The notes under the pieces were generated by a model. It searched no databases. It saw only the letters and a list, made by a program, of their open reading frames with translations, and was not told the origin of the DNA. 64,000 nucleotides of DNA. Source: a virus. The translations under genes were made by a program, and so were the position numbers. Where the stretch lies: the IMG/VR virus record IMGVR_UViG_3300025108_000015, positions 62,001 through 126,000 of that record. One strand, written 5' to 3'. The stretch's first letter is position 1. The number at the start of each line of letters is the position of its first letter. Positions 32,291 to 39,956 of the stretch are shown piece by piece.

Positions 32291-32494
32291 ATGAGAAGAG
32301 AGTATAGTAATGGGTATATACCCAAGATAGAGTATTGGAATGGTAAACTACAATATGCCATTAGTCAAAACAATTGGGTAGAGGTAGAGTATTGTATGAA
32401 GAAGATGAACCACTTCGTTTCTCGTCAGTATGTAATAGAGAACCAACAACCCTTCACCCCAGGCGTGAATGGCGCTCCCACCTTTCAGTTATAA
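32291..32494 (+). CDS. GYIPKI-family small protein, copy 1
   Basis: 67 aa. YSNGYIPKIEYWNGKLQYAI and MKKMNHFVSRQY are repeated in the ORF at 33361. Upstream sequence (32263-32293) and a 38-nt downstream repeat are also shared, so the whole cassette was duplicated. C terminus differs. Confidence 0.55.
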   Translation: MRREYSNGYIPKIEYWNGKLQYAISQNNWVEVEYCMKKMNHFVSRQYVIENQQPFTPGVNGAPTFQL

Positions 32495-32521
32495 AGAGAA
32501 GAGACCTCTAATTAAGTTAAT

Positions 32522-32559
32522 CTAAGCCGTTCCACCCCCGTAAACCATTATAGGTGATG
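32522..32559 (+). repeat. 38-nt direct repeat, copy 1
   Basis: Starts CTAAGCCGTTCCACCCCCGT and ends TAGGTGATG; identical over 38 nt to 33533-33570. It follows the first GYIPKI gene. Confidence 0.85.
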
Positions 32560-32615
32560 TATGGAGATGTACCAAGTAAGGTGGACTGGTTAAAACAAAT
32601 ACACGAGAGAAAGCT

Positions 32616-32768
32616 ATGAACAAGATGAATCAATTCCTACGCATTGCAAATGCGAGACTCAAAAAGACATACCCTAACAAGATGCAGAGAAAGTCTTGGG
32701 CTGCTAATATGTATGCGAGATGGATAGAGCGCAAAACCTTTAATGATACAAGTAAGGGTATAAACTGA
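32616..32768 (+). CDS. Small basic protein
   Basis: 50 aa, rich in Lys/Arg (NQFLRIANARLKKTYPNKMQ, RKSWAANMYARWIERK). Possibly nucleic-acid binding. The tail motif TFNDTSKGI is echoed at DNA level just after the stop (CCTTTAATGATACA repeated). Confidence 0.45.
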   Translation: MNKMNQFLRIANARLKKTYPNKMQRKSWAANMYARWIERKTFNDTSKGIN

Positions 32769-32822
32769 CCTTTAATGATACATTGTAAGGCTATAGCTTG
32801 ACACTTTTAAAACAAACGAGAA

Positions 32823-33092
32823 ATGAAAACACCAATGCAAAAACTAATTGAAGTGCTGAAAGTCCATAGAGATACGGCATTTGAAAAGGAGAAACAATAC
32901 GAAGACCTTGTATTGACTGAATACTATGAAGGCAGAGCAAAGGCATTTGAAGATGCTATAAGTTTTGCGGAACTACACCTTGAGAAAGAGAAAGATGTGA
33001 TGTGCGACTTTGCAGATGACTATCAAAGGAACTGCTTCCAAAAATCAGCAGATGACTACTTTGAGGAAACCTTTAAAAAAAAAGAGAAATGA
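32823..33092 (+). CDS. KTPMQ-family protein, copy 1
   Basis: 89 aa, MKTPMQKLIEVLKVHRDTAF, ending with FEETFKKKEK. The opening, the LEKEKDVM helix and the tail match the next gene. I recall similar KTPMQxLI proteins in other Bacteroidota phages. Function unknown. Confidence 0.6.
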   Translation: MKTPMQKLIEVLKVHRDTAFEKEKQYEDLVLTEYYEGRAKAFEDAISFAELHLEKEKDVMCDFADDYQRNCFQKSADDYFEETFKKKEK

Positions 33093-33334
33093 AAACACCA
33101 ATGCAAGAGTTGATTGAGCAACTTGAAAAAGAACACAAGAGATTTTTAGAGGAAGATGATGTGCCTAATTGGTTCTACAAAAACGGAATAAAACAAGCAA
33201 TCAAATACGCTGAATCAATGCTTGATAAAGAGAAAGAGGTGATGGAGTCTGCTTGGCAAGATGGTATGTATGAATGTGACGGAGACGGAACATTTGAAGA
33301 TTTCTACAAAACCTTTAACACCAAAGAGAAATAA
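33089..33334 (+). CDS. KTPMQ-family protein, copy 2
   Basis: 81 aa, MKTPMQELIEQLEKEHKRFL, with LDKEKEVMESAWQDGMYECD and FEDFYKTFNTKEK. A tandem paralogue of the gene before, overlapping it as ATGA. Confidence 0.6.
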   Translation: MKTPMQELIEQLEKEHKRFLEEDDVPNWFYKNGIKQAIKYAESMLDKEKEVMESAWQDGMYECDGDGTFEDFYKTFNTKEK

Positions 33335-33360
33335 AATAATAATTGCTAAATAAGTAGTAT

Positions 33361-33528
33361 ATGAAGTATACACAAGGGTATATCCCAAAAATTAAGTACT
33401 GGTACGGAGTACTAAAGACAGCCGAAGGAGCAACGGCTATGAATCATGCTCTGAGTAAGATGAACTACTTCCAAAATAGACACTATGAAGTGTATGGGGA
33501 GTGGATATCAGTAGATGACCTTATCTAA
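33361..33528 (+). CDS. GYIPKI-family small protein, copy 2
   Basis: 55 aa. TQGYIPKIKYWYGVLKTA and LSKMNYFQNRHY align with copy 1 at 32291. The preceding 28-30 nt and the following 38-nt repeat are shared with copy 1. Confidence 0.55.
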   Translation: MKYTQGYIPKIKYWYGVLKTAEGATAMNHALSKMNYFQNRHYEVYGEWISVDDLI

Positions 33529-33532
33529 GGAA

Positions 33533-33570
33533 CTAAGCCGTTCCACCCCCGTAAACCATTATAGGTGATG
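33533..33570 (+). repeat. 38-nt direct repeat, copy 2
   Basis: Identical to 32522-32559; located 4 nt after the second GYIPKI gene. Confidence 0.85.
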
Positions 33571-33580
33571 AAAGAGACTC

Positions 33581-33699
33581 GTGTGGGGGGTGGGGGCATT
33601 TTAACGTAACCCTCTAGCAATCAAGCTGTTAGAAGGGGCTGGGGTCGGTTTTCCTATCGAGCCTGGTTTTTTTGGATGGAAAAGAAGTCCCCTCCACGC
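33581..33699 (+). ncRNA. Possible structured RNA element
   Basis: A gene-free stretch where GTGTGGGGGG (33581-33590) can pair with CCCCTCCACGC (33689-33699), enclosing CCCTCTAGCA (33610-33619) pairing with TGTTAGAAGGGG (33627-33638) around one bulge. A weaker GGC/TCG...CGAGCC arm may lie at 33638-33663. No ORF spans it. Pairing was found by eye and includes wobbles, so this is tentative. Confidence 0.3.
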
Positions 33700-33793
33700 T
33701 TGGATACACCAAAGTGAGATGATATTAAAATACCTAATGTTAATATATGGGTAATACTTGTTAATAACCTGTCAATACTTTCAGAGATATTGT

Positions 33794-33824
33794 TTGGTTA
33801 TACAAGTATATTGTTGTATATTAG
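33794..33824 (+). promoter_or_regulatory. Host-type promoter
   Basis: TTG 33794-33796, 20-nt spacer, TATATTAG 33817-33824, then leader TAGAGTAATAAGAGATAAGA and ATG 33848. Confidence 0.65.
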
Positions 33825-33847
33825 TAGAGTAATAAGAGATAAGAGTT

Positions 33848-34141
33848 ATGACGTATTTAATTGACCCACAAGATTTAGTCCTTAGAGCATGGACACGTAT
33901 TAAAGGTTTCAATGACATGGTTATTGGTAACGACATTGAATCACACACACTATTAGAACTAGCAACTGAGGTTTCTGAAGAGTGGACTAACGATTGGGAT
34001 GAAGACCAAGGGTTTGGTTCTTCTGATGGGACGTATATGTTAAAGGAGTTTATTGATTCCGTGATAGGGCTGGTTCATTGGAAGAATCATAAGAAAGAGT
34101 ATTCTACTAAGTTCAACCCGATGTTAGAGGTTGTTAAATAA
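33848..34141 (+). CDS. Hypothetical early protein
   Basis: 97 aa, MTYLIDPQDLVLRAWTRIKG then SHTLLELATEVSEEWTNDWD; helical and acidic. Has its own promoter. Nothing recognised. Confidence 0.6.
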   Translation: MTYLIDPQDLVLRAWTRIKGFNDMVIGNDIESHTLLELATEVSEEWTNDWDEDQGFGSSDGTYMLKEFIDSVIGLVHWKNHKKEYSTKFNPMLEVVK

Positions 34142-34150
34142 TTTTGGATT

Positions 34151-34309
34151 ATGAAGTATTGGAAGTATTATAAGGTGCCTGTGTTTTTTTCGTGGTTGTT
34201 CAGAGTTAGAATGGAACGATTGGGTTGGAAGGTTACCAAGGTCTCAGGCGTTATACTATTAACCTATCGTGTGTCTACATATGATAGAGAGTTATATATG
34301 GGGTTATGA
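34151..34309 (+). CDS. Small basic aromatic protein
   Basis: 52 aa, YWKYYKVPVFFSWLFRVRM then LGWKVTKVSGVILLTYR. The hydrophobic-basic mix suggests membrane-surface association. Unknown. Confidence 0.45.
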   Translation: MKYWKYYKVPVFFSWLFRVRMERLGWKVTKVSGVILLTYRVSTYDRELYMGL

Positions 34310-34368
34310 TAAGAAATAACGATAATCTTTACATAGTAAAGGAGATGTGATAAGAAAATGGAAAGTTT

Positions 34369-34605
34369 ATGACTGATAAACAATGGTCAGCTTTAATAAG
34401 GATGACAAGGGGTGGGATACATTCAGTAGAAGCTTCCCTTGGAAAGATAACCTTGATTAAAAAGGATGATGGGTTTGACTTAGAGTATCCTTCCCATAGT
34501 GTATCTTTGTATAGGGATGTTGATATACCTTCTACTGATGGTTATTATCTTCATTATATGTATAATGATTTATTTAATAAAGTATTTGACCACTCTTGTA
34601 TATAG
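34369..34605 (+). CDS. WSALIRM-family protein, copy 1
   Basis: 78 aa beginning MTDKQWSALIRMTRGGIHSV. The gene at 34728 shares the WSALIRM opening and the LYR...FNK/FKE ending, indicating an old duplication. Function unknown. Confidence 0.55.
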   Translation: MTDKQWSALIRMTRGGIHSVEASLGKITLIKKDDGFDLEYPSHSVSLYRDVDIPSTDGYYLHYMYNDLFNKVFDHSCI

Positions 34606-34656
34606 TAGTATTTAGCTGATTTAATTTTATATCACTTTATTTAACACCAAAGACAG

Positions 34657-34731
34657 ATGAAAGAGTTAATAATAATTACTTTGATTGTAAGTATGATGTT
34701 TATGTACCTCACTAATAAAGAAAAGAAATGA
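34657..34731 (+). CDS. 24-aa membrane peptide
   Basis: MKELIIITLIVSMMFMYLTN forms one hydrophobic helix with a KEKK tail, coupled to the next gene as ATGA. Confidence 0.4.
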   Translation: MKELIIITLIVSMMFMYLTNKEKK

Positions 34732-34991
34732 CCTCACAAGAATGGAGTGCGTTAATTAGGATGGCAACATCCACATCCACAAATAGTTATAGTGGCCATT
34801 ACAAGGGGATTCCTATTGAGGTAACGGCCAACACTATGTTGACACGAGTACGGCTAAATACTAACCACGACAATATTGTCCAACCTATGAGCTTTACGAA
34901 AGATGGACCATTATTACCTTTGTATAGAAAGGTGTTTAAGGAATTGTATAGAGTATGGTATGATGTTAAGGTAGATAATTTACCATTTTAA
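34728..34991 (+). CDS. WSALIRM-family protein, copy 2
   Basis: 87 aa, MTSQEWSALIRMATSTSTNS, then strands GIPIEVTANTMLTRVRLNT and PLYRKVFKELYRVWYDV. Paralogue of the gene at 34369. Confidence 0.55.
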   Translation: MTSQEWSALIRMATSTSTNSYSGHYKGIPIEVTANTMLTRVRLNTNHDNIVQPMSFTKDGPLLPLYRKVFKELYRVWYDVKVDNLPF

Positions 34992-34995
34992 AGTT

Positions 34996-35070
34996 ATGAA
35001 AAGAATTAAAAAGTTATTAGTTGAGTATTGGAACCTATTGTTAGATGGGTATAGAGCAAATAAGCGATAG
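34996..35070 (+). CDS. 24-aa basic peptide
   Basis: MKRIKKLLVEYWNLLLDGYR is an amphipathic basic helix starting in an AAAGTTATG context. Coding status uncertain. Confidence 0.3.
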   Translation: MKRIKKLLVEYWNLLLDGYRANKR

Positions 35071-35107
35071 GGCAATAAATGAAAATTTATTTTAAACACA
35101 CGTTGTT

Positions 35108-35329
35108 ATGATTTTTAGGAGTGGGAAATACCAAGGTTACTCGGTAGACGAAGTTAGACGAATTGCCCCATGGTATATAAGGTGGGTTCAAGAGAATCGT
35201 CCTGAGATGTTACGTGAACGGACTCCTCGTAAAAAGACTACCACCAAAGTTATTGAAGACGAACACCACGACCATCCCGGCCGAGTTATCCAACCACTAA
35301 TACCGGCATCGTGGGACGAGGCATTCTAA
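35108..35329 (+). CDS. GKYxG (ExoX-like/DUF3820-type) protein
   Basis: 73 aa. MIFRSGKYQGYSVDEVRRIA and PWYIRWVQENRPE fit the small F-x-x-GKYxG...P-x-Y-IxW domain found at the C terminus of ExoX-like exonucleases and as stand-alone proteins. The remainder is basic, then DEHHDHPG. Probably DNA- or protein-binding. Confidence 0.6.
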   Translation: MIFRSGKYQGYSVDEVRRIAPWYIRWVQENRPEMLRERTPRKKTTTKVIEDEHHDHPGRVIQPLIPASWDEAF

Positions 35330-35337
35330 TATACGTT

Positions 35338-35454
35338 ATGGATAACATCCTTCGTGGGTTAACTATAATAATGGAACTTACGTTATTTGGTTATAGTAGT
35401 ATTCATCTAATATCCAATCTGAGAAAGTATATAAAACGTAAACGAAATAACTGA
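35338..35454 (+). CDS. Small membrane peptide
   Basis: 38 aa. IIMELTLFGYSSIHLI forms a membrane helix followed by basic RKYIKRKRNN. Unknown. Confidence 0.4.
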   Translation: MDNILRGLTIIMELTLFGYSSIHLISNLRKYIKRKRNN

Positions 35455-35509
35455 ACAAAGTTTTGGTTAGAAACTGAGGGTATCTTTAAATCACATTATA
35501 TTTATATAT

Positions 35510-36037
35510 GTGAAACGATTACTATACATAACTCTACTTGTGTTGTGTATTCCCTTCTCTATGAAATCTCAAAGTTATGTCAATCCAATCAAATCAATCG
35601 AACACGGGGTTTACACCGACCATAACTTCACATACCCATACACACAAGTGGGTATGGCACTACGTAGTGGGTTATACTTTGAGTTAGGTATGTTAGACCT
35701 ACCTACTGAAATTGATATTGGTTTTAATCAAACTATCCAACAACGAGCTGGTAGACTGGCTTGGATGATAAACAATATGGAAGAGCCAGTTGGATATAAA
35801 GGAAAACCTCGATATAAAGAATTTTACTATTCAGTTGGGTACGTTGGTCAATTCAAACGTTATAGAGGTGTTATACAATATGGATATTCAAACGAAGACT
35901 CTATGATTAAGATGTCAAATTATTATAGAGCAATAGATTCATCTCCTGGCCATCTCGATATTGGAGTACACTTACAATATGGAATGAGACGTAGGTTTTT
36001 ATTTATTGGGTACTCTTGGGGAATTCACCTCAACTAA
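35510..36037 (+). CDS. Exported barrel-like protein
   Basis: 175 aa with a GTG start five bases after a TATATTTA element (35497-35504). Signal peptide KRLLYITLLVLCIPFSMKS. Then alternating strands with aromatic girdles (VGMALRSGLYFELGMLDL, YYSVGYVGQFKRYRGVIQYG) and a last strand FLFIGYSWGIHLN, suggesting an outer-membrane barrel. It may alter host receptors. The -33 position reads CTG, so the promoter is weak. Confidence 0.6.
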   Translation: MKRLLYITLLVLCIPFSMKSQSYVNPIKSIEHGVYTDHNFTYPYTQVGMALRSGLYFELGMLDLPTEIDIGFNQTIQQRAGRLAWMINNMEEPVGYKGKPRYKEFYYSVGYVGQFKRYRGVIQYGYSNEDSMIKMSNYYRAIDSSPGHLDIGVHLQYGMRRRFLFIGYSWGIHLN

Positions 36038-36041
36038 ACAT

Positions 36042-36097
36042 TTAACAATTTCTTAACATACATCGTTTGGTAAATCCGACATTTATCCTTATATTTA
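36042..36097 (+). promoter_or_regulatory. Early promoter with upstream block
   Basis: TTAACAATTTCTTAACATAC, TTG 36067-36069, 20-nt spacer, TATATTTA 36090-36097, leader TATGTAATAATGAGAGAGAT, nearly identical to the promoter at 18104. Confidence 0.75.
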
Positions 36098-36119
36098 CTA
36101 TGTAATAATGAGAGAGATG

Positions 36120-36413
36120 ATGAAAGATAGTTTTAAGTCAGTTACCGAAATGGCAAAGAGTGACATTTCAAAATATATAGGTGAGTTGAAGAAAGATGAA
36201 TCTACTGAGTTTAAGAACAACAAACATCTTCATAGGATTGGTCGTAAGTTTTCAAGTGGGAAATACAACTCACCACAATACGGACCAAACGATTGTTTTT
36301 TAGTTGGCGATACAATTTATCACGAGTCATATATCTACTCGACTGAAATGTTGTTCTCAAAAGAAACAAAGTGGTTAAACAAACAATTAGGAATTCACTC
36401 GGTAAATAAATAA
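36120..36413 (+). CDS. Hypothetical early protein
   Basis: 97 aa from ATG 36120; ATG 36117 and the leader ATG 36108 are in frame. MKDSFKSVTEMAKSDISKYI, then HLHRIGRKFSSGKYNSPQYG. Unknown. Expressed from a strong early promoter with the next two genes. Confidence 0.55.
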   Translation: MKDSFKSVTEMAKSDISKYIGELKKDESTEFKNNKHLHRIGRKFSSGKYNSPQYGPNDCFLVGDTIYHESYIYSTEMLFSKETKWLNKQLGIHSVNK

Positions 36414-36416
36414 GTT

Positions 36417-36761
36417 ATGTCAGTATTTAAAAACACCAAACCAGTAAACTCGATTGAAGAGTTTGAGAATCAGTTAGTTAATCAATTGACTGCCCATTAT
36501 AAGGGTTGGTTTAAAAGTTATAATCCCACTTCGACTCCCGAAGTCAAAATCAACAAGGGGTCTAAGTTCTACAAGATTATCGTAGGAACTTCGGTATGGG
36601 GGTTCATCGCAAGAATCCCATTCGTTCACAAGGGTATCCAACTGAAGAAGGGTGACTTGATGAAACCTGCCGGTTGGTCGGCTGCTGCTAAACATTCTCG
36701 TGGTAATGTAATTGAAGGAACTGCAATGTACGGACCATATGGACCTATGTACCTAAAATAA
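36417..36761 (+). CDS. Hypothetical protein
   Basis: 114 aa. SSKFYKIIVGTSVWGFIA-like strand and the distinctive KGDLMKPAGWSAAAKHSRGN, then GTAMYGPYGPMYL. I recall this end in proteins of unrelated phages; no function is assigned. AAGTTATG start context. Confidence 0.6.
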   Translation: MSVFKNTKPVNSIEEFENQLVNQLTAHYKGWFKSYNPTSTPEVKINKGSKFYKIIVGTSVWGFIARIPFVHKGIQLKKGDLMKPAGWSAAAKHSRGNVIEGTAMYGPYGPMYLK

Positions 36762-36767
36762 AAAGTT

Positions 36768-36923
36768 ATGAACAAATTAAAAAAGAAATTGTTAACAAAG
36801 TGGTTTATGGAATGGGTAAAGACTGAGACTGATGTCGAGACTCTACAAGCTACTACTATGTTTATTAGAAATCGTAAAGTAGAATTGGTAGGTGAGGAGA
36901 AACCACCGATTGGATTCCGTAGA
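36768..36923 (+). CDS. Small basic protein
   Basis: 51 aa, MNKLKKKLLTKWFMEWVKTE then FIRNRKVELVGEEKTT. Ends just before the thyA promoter. Unknown. Confidence 0.45.
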
Positions 36924-36930
36924 AATAATT

Positions 36931-36961
36931 TGGAAATGTCAAAATAATTTTGTATATTGTA
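36931..36961 (+). promoter_or_regulatory. Host-type promoter for thyA
   Basis: TTG 36931-36933, 20-nt spacer, TATATTGT 36954-36961. Leader of about 25 nt to ATG 36992. Confidence 0.6.
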
Positions 36962-36991
36962 ACAAGCTTTAACACTAAATACAATAACTAA

Positions 36992-37873
36992 ATGAGTATA
37001 GACACTACTTATAAAAACCTTTTGGTTGATATCATGTATGATGGTATCGAACGTGATGATAGAACTGGTACTGGTACTATATCTATATTTGGTGAACAAA
37101 TTAGATATTGTATGTGTAATGGATTTCCATTACTTACCACAAAGAAGATGGCTATCAAAACTATGATGACCGAATTGAAGTGGTTCTTAAAAGGAGATAC
37201 CAACATCAAGTACCTTGTTGACAACGGATGTAACATTTGGAATGGTGATGCTTATAAGAATTATAGAAATAAGTTTGAACCAACCCCATATCAATTTACT
37301 CCAGATACAATGGAAGAATTCATCAACAAAATCAAAACTGATGCTGAATTTGCAAATGAGAATGGTGAGTTAGGTCCTATCTATGGAAAGCAATGGAGAG
37401 ATTGGAATGGTAAAGACCAAATCCAAAATCTAATCAACGACCTTAAAACAAATCCTAATAGCAGACGACTAATGGTATCTGCTTGGAACGTAGGTGAGTT
37501 GGATGATGTGGTTCTACCACCTTGTCATTATGGATTCCAATGTTATGTATCAGAAGGTAAACTATCACTAATGTGGAATCAGAGAAGTGTGGATACATTC
37601 CTTGGTCTACCATTCAACATTGCATCATATGGTACATTACTCCTACTACTATGTGAGGAGACTGGATACAAGCCAGGTGATTTGATTGGTAATCTTGGGG
37701 ATGTACATTTATATAAAAATCATATAGATGCCGCTAAGACTTTAATTCAAAGAGATGATATGAGTATACCAAAGTTAAAGTTGAGTAATGTAGATATTCT
37801 AAATGGTGAGTTCGATTATGAAGTTATCGGATATGAATCACATCCACCTATTAAAGCTCCATTAAGTAATTAA
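36992..37873 (+). CDS. thyA: Thymidylate synthase
   Basis: 293 aa, full-length ThyA. The catalytic cysteine is C178 in LPPCHYGFQ. RDDRTGTGTISIFG at the N terminus binds dUMP phosphate, NSRRLMVSAWN supplies arginines, and LMWNQRSVDTFLGLPFNIASY and GDVHLYKNH complete the active site. It converts dUMP to dTMP with methylene-THF, feeding phage DNA synthesis. Own promoter upstream. Confidence 0.97.
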   Translation: MSIDTTYKNLLVDIMYDGIERDDRTGTGTISIFGEQIRYCMCNGFPLLTTKKMAIKTMMTELKWFLKGDTNIKYLVDNGCNIWNGDAYKNYRNKFEPTPYQFTPDTMEEFINKIKTDAEFANENGELGPIYGKQWRDWNGKDQIQNLINDLKTNPNSRRLMVSAWNVGELDDVVLPPCHYGFQCYVSEGKLSLMWNQRSVDTFLGLPFNIASYGTLLLLLCEETGYKPGDLIGNLGDVHLYKNHIDAAKTLIQRDDMSIPKLKLSNVDILNGEFDYEVIGYESHPPIKAPLSN

Positions 37874-37884
37874 GTAAAATAGAT

Positions 37885-38043
37885 ATGACACACGAACAAG
37901 AAATTGAAGAAATCTTAATCGAGGCCCACGCTCATGGTATGAGGGATGAGGTAATGGAATGGGCTAAAAAGGAAATGGAAGCGAATCATAAATTAAGTAG
38001 AGTTGATGCATACCATCAAGGATACTTAGAATTTTGTAAATAA
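37885..38043 (+). CDS. Small helical protein
   Basis: 52 aa, MTHEQEIEEILIEAHAHGMR then EVMEWAKKEMEANHKLSRVD. Entirely helical, acidic. Unknown. Confidence 0.5.
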   Translation: MTHEQEIEEILIEAHAHGMRDEVMEWAKKEMEANHKLSRVDAYHQGYLEFCK

Positions 38044-38044
38044 G

Positions 38045-38140
38045 ATGTTAGAATACGCAATATTTATCCCGATGATTACAATTGGTTTGATAGGAGGATA
38101 TCAAATGTATTTAGATTATAAAGATAGTTGTAATAACTAA
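38045..38140 (+). CDS. 31-aa membrane peptide
   Basis: MLEYAIFIPMITIGLIGGYQ is a single hydrophobic helix with a polar tail. One base separates it from the previous stop codon. Confidence 0.4.
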   Translation: MLEYAIFIPMITIGLIGGYQMYLDYKDSCNN

Positions 38141-38150
38141 AGAAACGCAA

Positions 38151-38354
38151 ATGGAAGAATTTGGTTATAGAAAGTCTCTATTGGATAGAGATAACATTGA
38201 CTTGTTTATAGTAGATGATGAAAATCAAGAAATTATAGCCGAAGTGTTGTTGGAAGAAAACGGATGGGTTGATACACCAACGAACTCAGCTGAATTACCT
38301 AAACTACAACCTTGGCAAGAAGAGATACTGAATAAAGAAATAACTCATGACTAG
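38151..38354 (+). CDS. Small acidic protein
   Basis: 67 aa, RKSLLDRDNIDLFIVDDENQ then EIIAEVLLEENGWVDTPTN. Strand-rich N terminus. Overlaps the next gene by 8 nt. Confidence 0.5.
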   Translation: MEEFGYRKSLLDRDNIDLFIVDDENQEIIAEVLLEENGWVDTPTNSAELPKLQPWQEEILNKEITHD

Positions 38355-38661
38355 CGAAAAGAAATACTATGCTGTTGTTAAAGTTCGTAAAGCTGAACTT
38401 ATAAGACCAACCGAGTCACAACTTATGTCGTATTATATGGACTATGGATATAATAATGTAGATGAGGTAGTAGATGATTATGGTAGTCTTGAGGAAGTGT
38501 TACGTGAATGGTACAATAATACGAATTACTTAAATGAGTTCACTGAACACCAACAACAATCTAACATATTTGGAATTGATTGGGATTCCGAATGGGAGCA
38601 GGTTGATATAATTGAAAAAGAGAATTGGGAGTCTATATACAATAGTACATATGTTTCTTAG
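38347..38661 (+). CDS. Hypothetical acidic protein
   Basis: 104 aa. KKYYAVVKVRKAELIRPTES then acidic helices and WDSEWEQVDIIEKENW. Overlaps the next membrane gene by 11 nt. Unknown. Confidence 0.5.
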   Translation: MTSEKKYYAVVKVRKAELIRPTESQLMSYYMDYGYNNVDEVVDDYGSLEEVLREWYNNTNYLNEFTEHQQQSNIFGIDWDSEWEQVDIIEKENWESIYNSTYVS

Positions 38662-38857
38662 TTTATTAAAATGGTATGTCATAGTTGGTGTTATCAATTT
38701 AGCTATAATTGATTTCTTTACCAACAAAGTATCTGAGATACGAGGTACGGCTGGTTTGAGCAATCTTGAACGAGTGGTTATACTTTGTGGTTGGCCGGTT
38801 TTCTCTACCATATTCTGGTATAATTTTATAAAATCATTTACGAAAAAAGATGACTAA
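38651..38857 (+). CDS. Two-pass membrane protein
   Basis: 68 aa from ATG 38651. Segments LSLLKWYVIVGVINLAIIDF and VVILCGWPVFSTIFWYNFI. An in-frame ATG at 38612 would overlap the upstream gene by 50 nt. Overlaps the methyltransferase start by 8 nt. Confidence 0.5.
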   Translation: MFLSLLKWYVIVGVINLAIIDFFTNKVSEIRGTAGLSNLERVVILCGWPVFSTIFWYNFIKSFTKKDD

Positions 38858-39389
38858 GACTTTTTTAGAAATAGGTTCATGTGATTTTGATACACTATCA
38901 TATATGTCGTTCCATGGTTGGCATGGTGTGGTCATGGAACCTATACCAAAATACTTTAACAATATAAAGTTCGAAGAAAACATACACTATGTAAATGCAG
39001 CAATATACCCAACTGATGGGTTGGCTACTATGTATATGGCTAGCGATGAGGTTATAGAAAAAGATTCAGACTTCAAAGGTATGAGTACCTTACTCGAAAA
39101 CTCTAATGTAAATCTTACTATACCGATTGAGGTTAGAACCATGTGCTTTGATACGTTGTTTAAATTAACCAATATTGATGAAATTGATTATCTAAAAATA
39201 GATACTGAGGGTTATGATGGTGAAGTACTACGTATGTTCCCATGGCACCGATGTAAACCTAAATACATAAAGTTTGAATCCGAACATCTTGTTTTAAATG
39301 GATGGGAAGCTGATATAATGGAGTTATTAAAAGTCAATGGGTATCACGTGGAGATTGATGAACGTAATTGGTACGCTATAAAACTTTAA
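38850..39389 (+). CDS. FkbM-family methyltransferase
   Basis: 179 aa. FLEIGSCDFDTLSYM is the SAM-binding first strand, VVMEPIPKYFNNI the second-strand acidic end, and DYLKIDTEGYDGEVLRMF the FkbM signature. These enzymes O-methylate sugars or lipids. Shorter than most FkbM proteins (about 240 aa), but the core is present. Could methylate a glycan made by the glycosyltransferases or restrict host defence. Confidence 0.85.
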   Translation: MTKTFLEIGSCDFDTLSYMSFHGWHGVVMEPIPKYFNNIKFEENIHYVNAAIYPTDGLATMYMASDEVIEKDSDFKGMSTLLENSNVNLTIPIEVRTMCFDTLFKLTNIDEIDYLKIDTEGYDGEVLRMFPWHRCKPKYIKFESEHLVLNGWEADIMELLKVNGYHVEIDERNWYAIKL

Positions 39390-39440
39390 CAATTTAGTAA
39401 CAATCTAATTTTGCAGTTTAAAATATTATTCGTATATTGG
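39386..39440 (+). promoter_or_regulatory. Early promoter, diverged upstream block
   Basis: TTAACAATTTAGTAACAATC, TTG 39411-39413, 19-nt spacer, TATATTGG 39433-39440. The only one of this family with N19. Confidence 0.6.
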
Positions 39441-39462
39441 TAGAGATAAACATTGAAGAAAT

Positions 39463-39792
39463 ATGAAATATAATAAAATCACAAATGAAAAATCAGCACT
39501 TGAATTAGTTGGTAACACTTCTCTAAAGGACCGATTGATTGGTTGGAACTACAAACAACTCGTTGCCACCTTTGGTGACCCAACATTCTCAAACGAAAGT
39601 GGTGATGGTAAGATTCAAAAAGAATGGGTATTCCAACGTACCTCAGATGGTGAAATATTTACTATCTACGATTGGAAGACGTATGATACCGAATACACTA
39701 CTACTATGAACTCTGATTGGAACGTTGGTGGTAAAACATATGCTGGTGATTTTGTCATTGATTTAATAACTGAACTTAAAAAGAAAAACTAA
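39463..39792 (+). CDS. Hypothetical phage protein
   Basis: 109 aa. KITNEKSALELVGNTSLKDR, LVATFGDPTF and EIFTIYDWKTYDTEYT form a pattern I recall from phage proteins of unknown function (SALELVG...FGxP...IYDWK). Probably a small globular fold. Confidence 0.6.
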   Translation: MKYNKITNEKSALELVGNTSLKDRLIGWNYKQLVATFGDPTFSNESGDGKIQKEWVFQRTSDGEIFTIYDWKTYDTEYTTTMNSDWNVGGKTYAGDFVIDLITELKKKN

Positions 39793-39793
39793 T

Positions 39794-39955
39794 ATGAGTA
39801 AGTATTCATTTTATTCAATTGACGATTCGACTAAAGAATCGATTTATACGTGTGACGCATCCTCATTAGAAGAAGCACGAAGTGTATTTGCCAAAGGTAA
39901 GTTATTAGAATTAGAGGTTTTTGATAAATTGTACTCAGTTAAAAAGTGTGGATAG
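39794..39955 (+). CDS. Small hypothetical protein
   Basis: 53 aa, MSKYSFYSIDDSTKESIYTC then ASSLEEARSVFAKGKLLELE. It ends two bases before the preferred glycosyltransferase start. Confidence 0.5.
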   Translation: MSKYSFYSIDDSTKESIYTCDASSLEEARSVFAKGKLLELEVFDKLYSVKKCG

Positions 39956-39956
39956 T

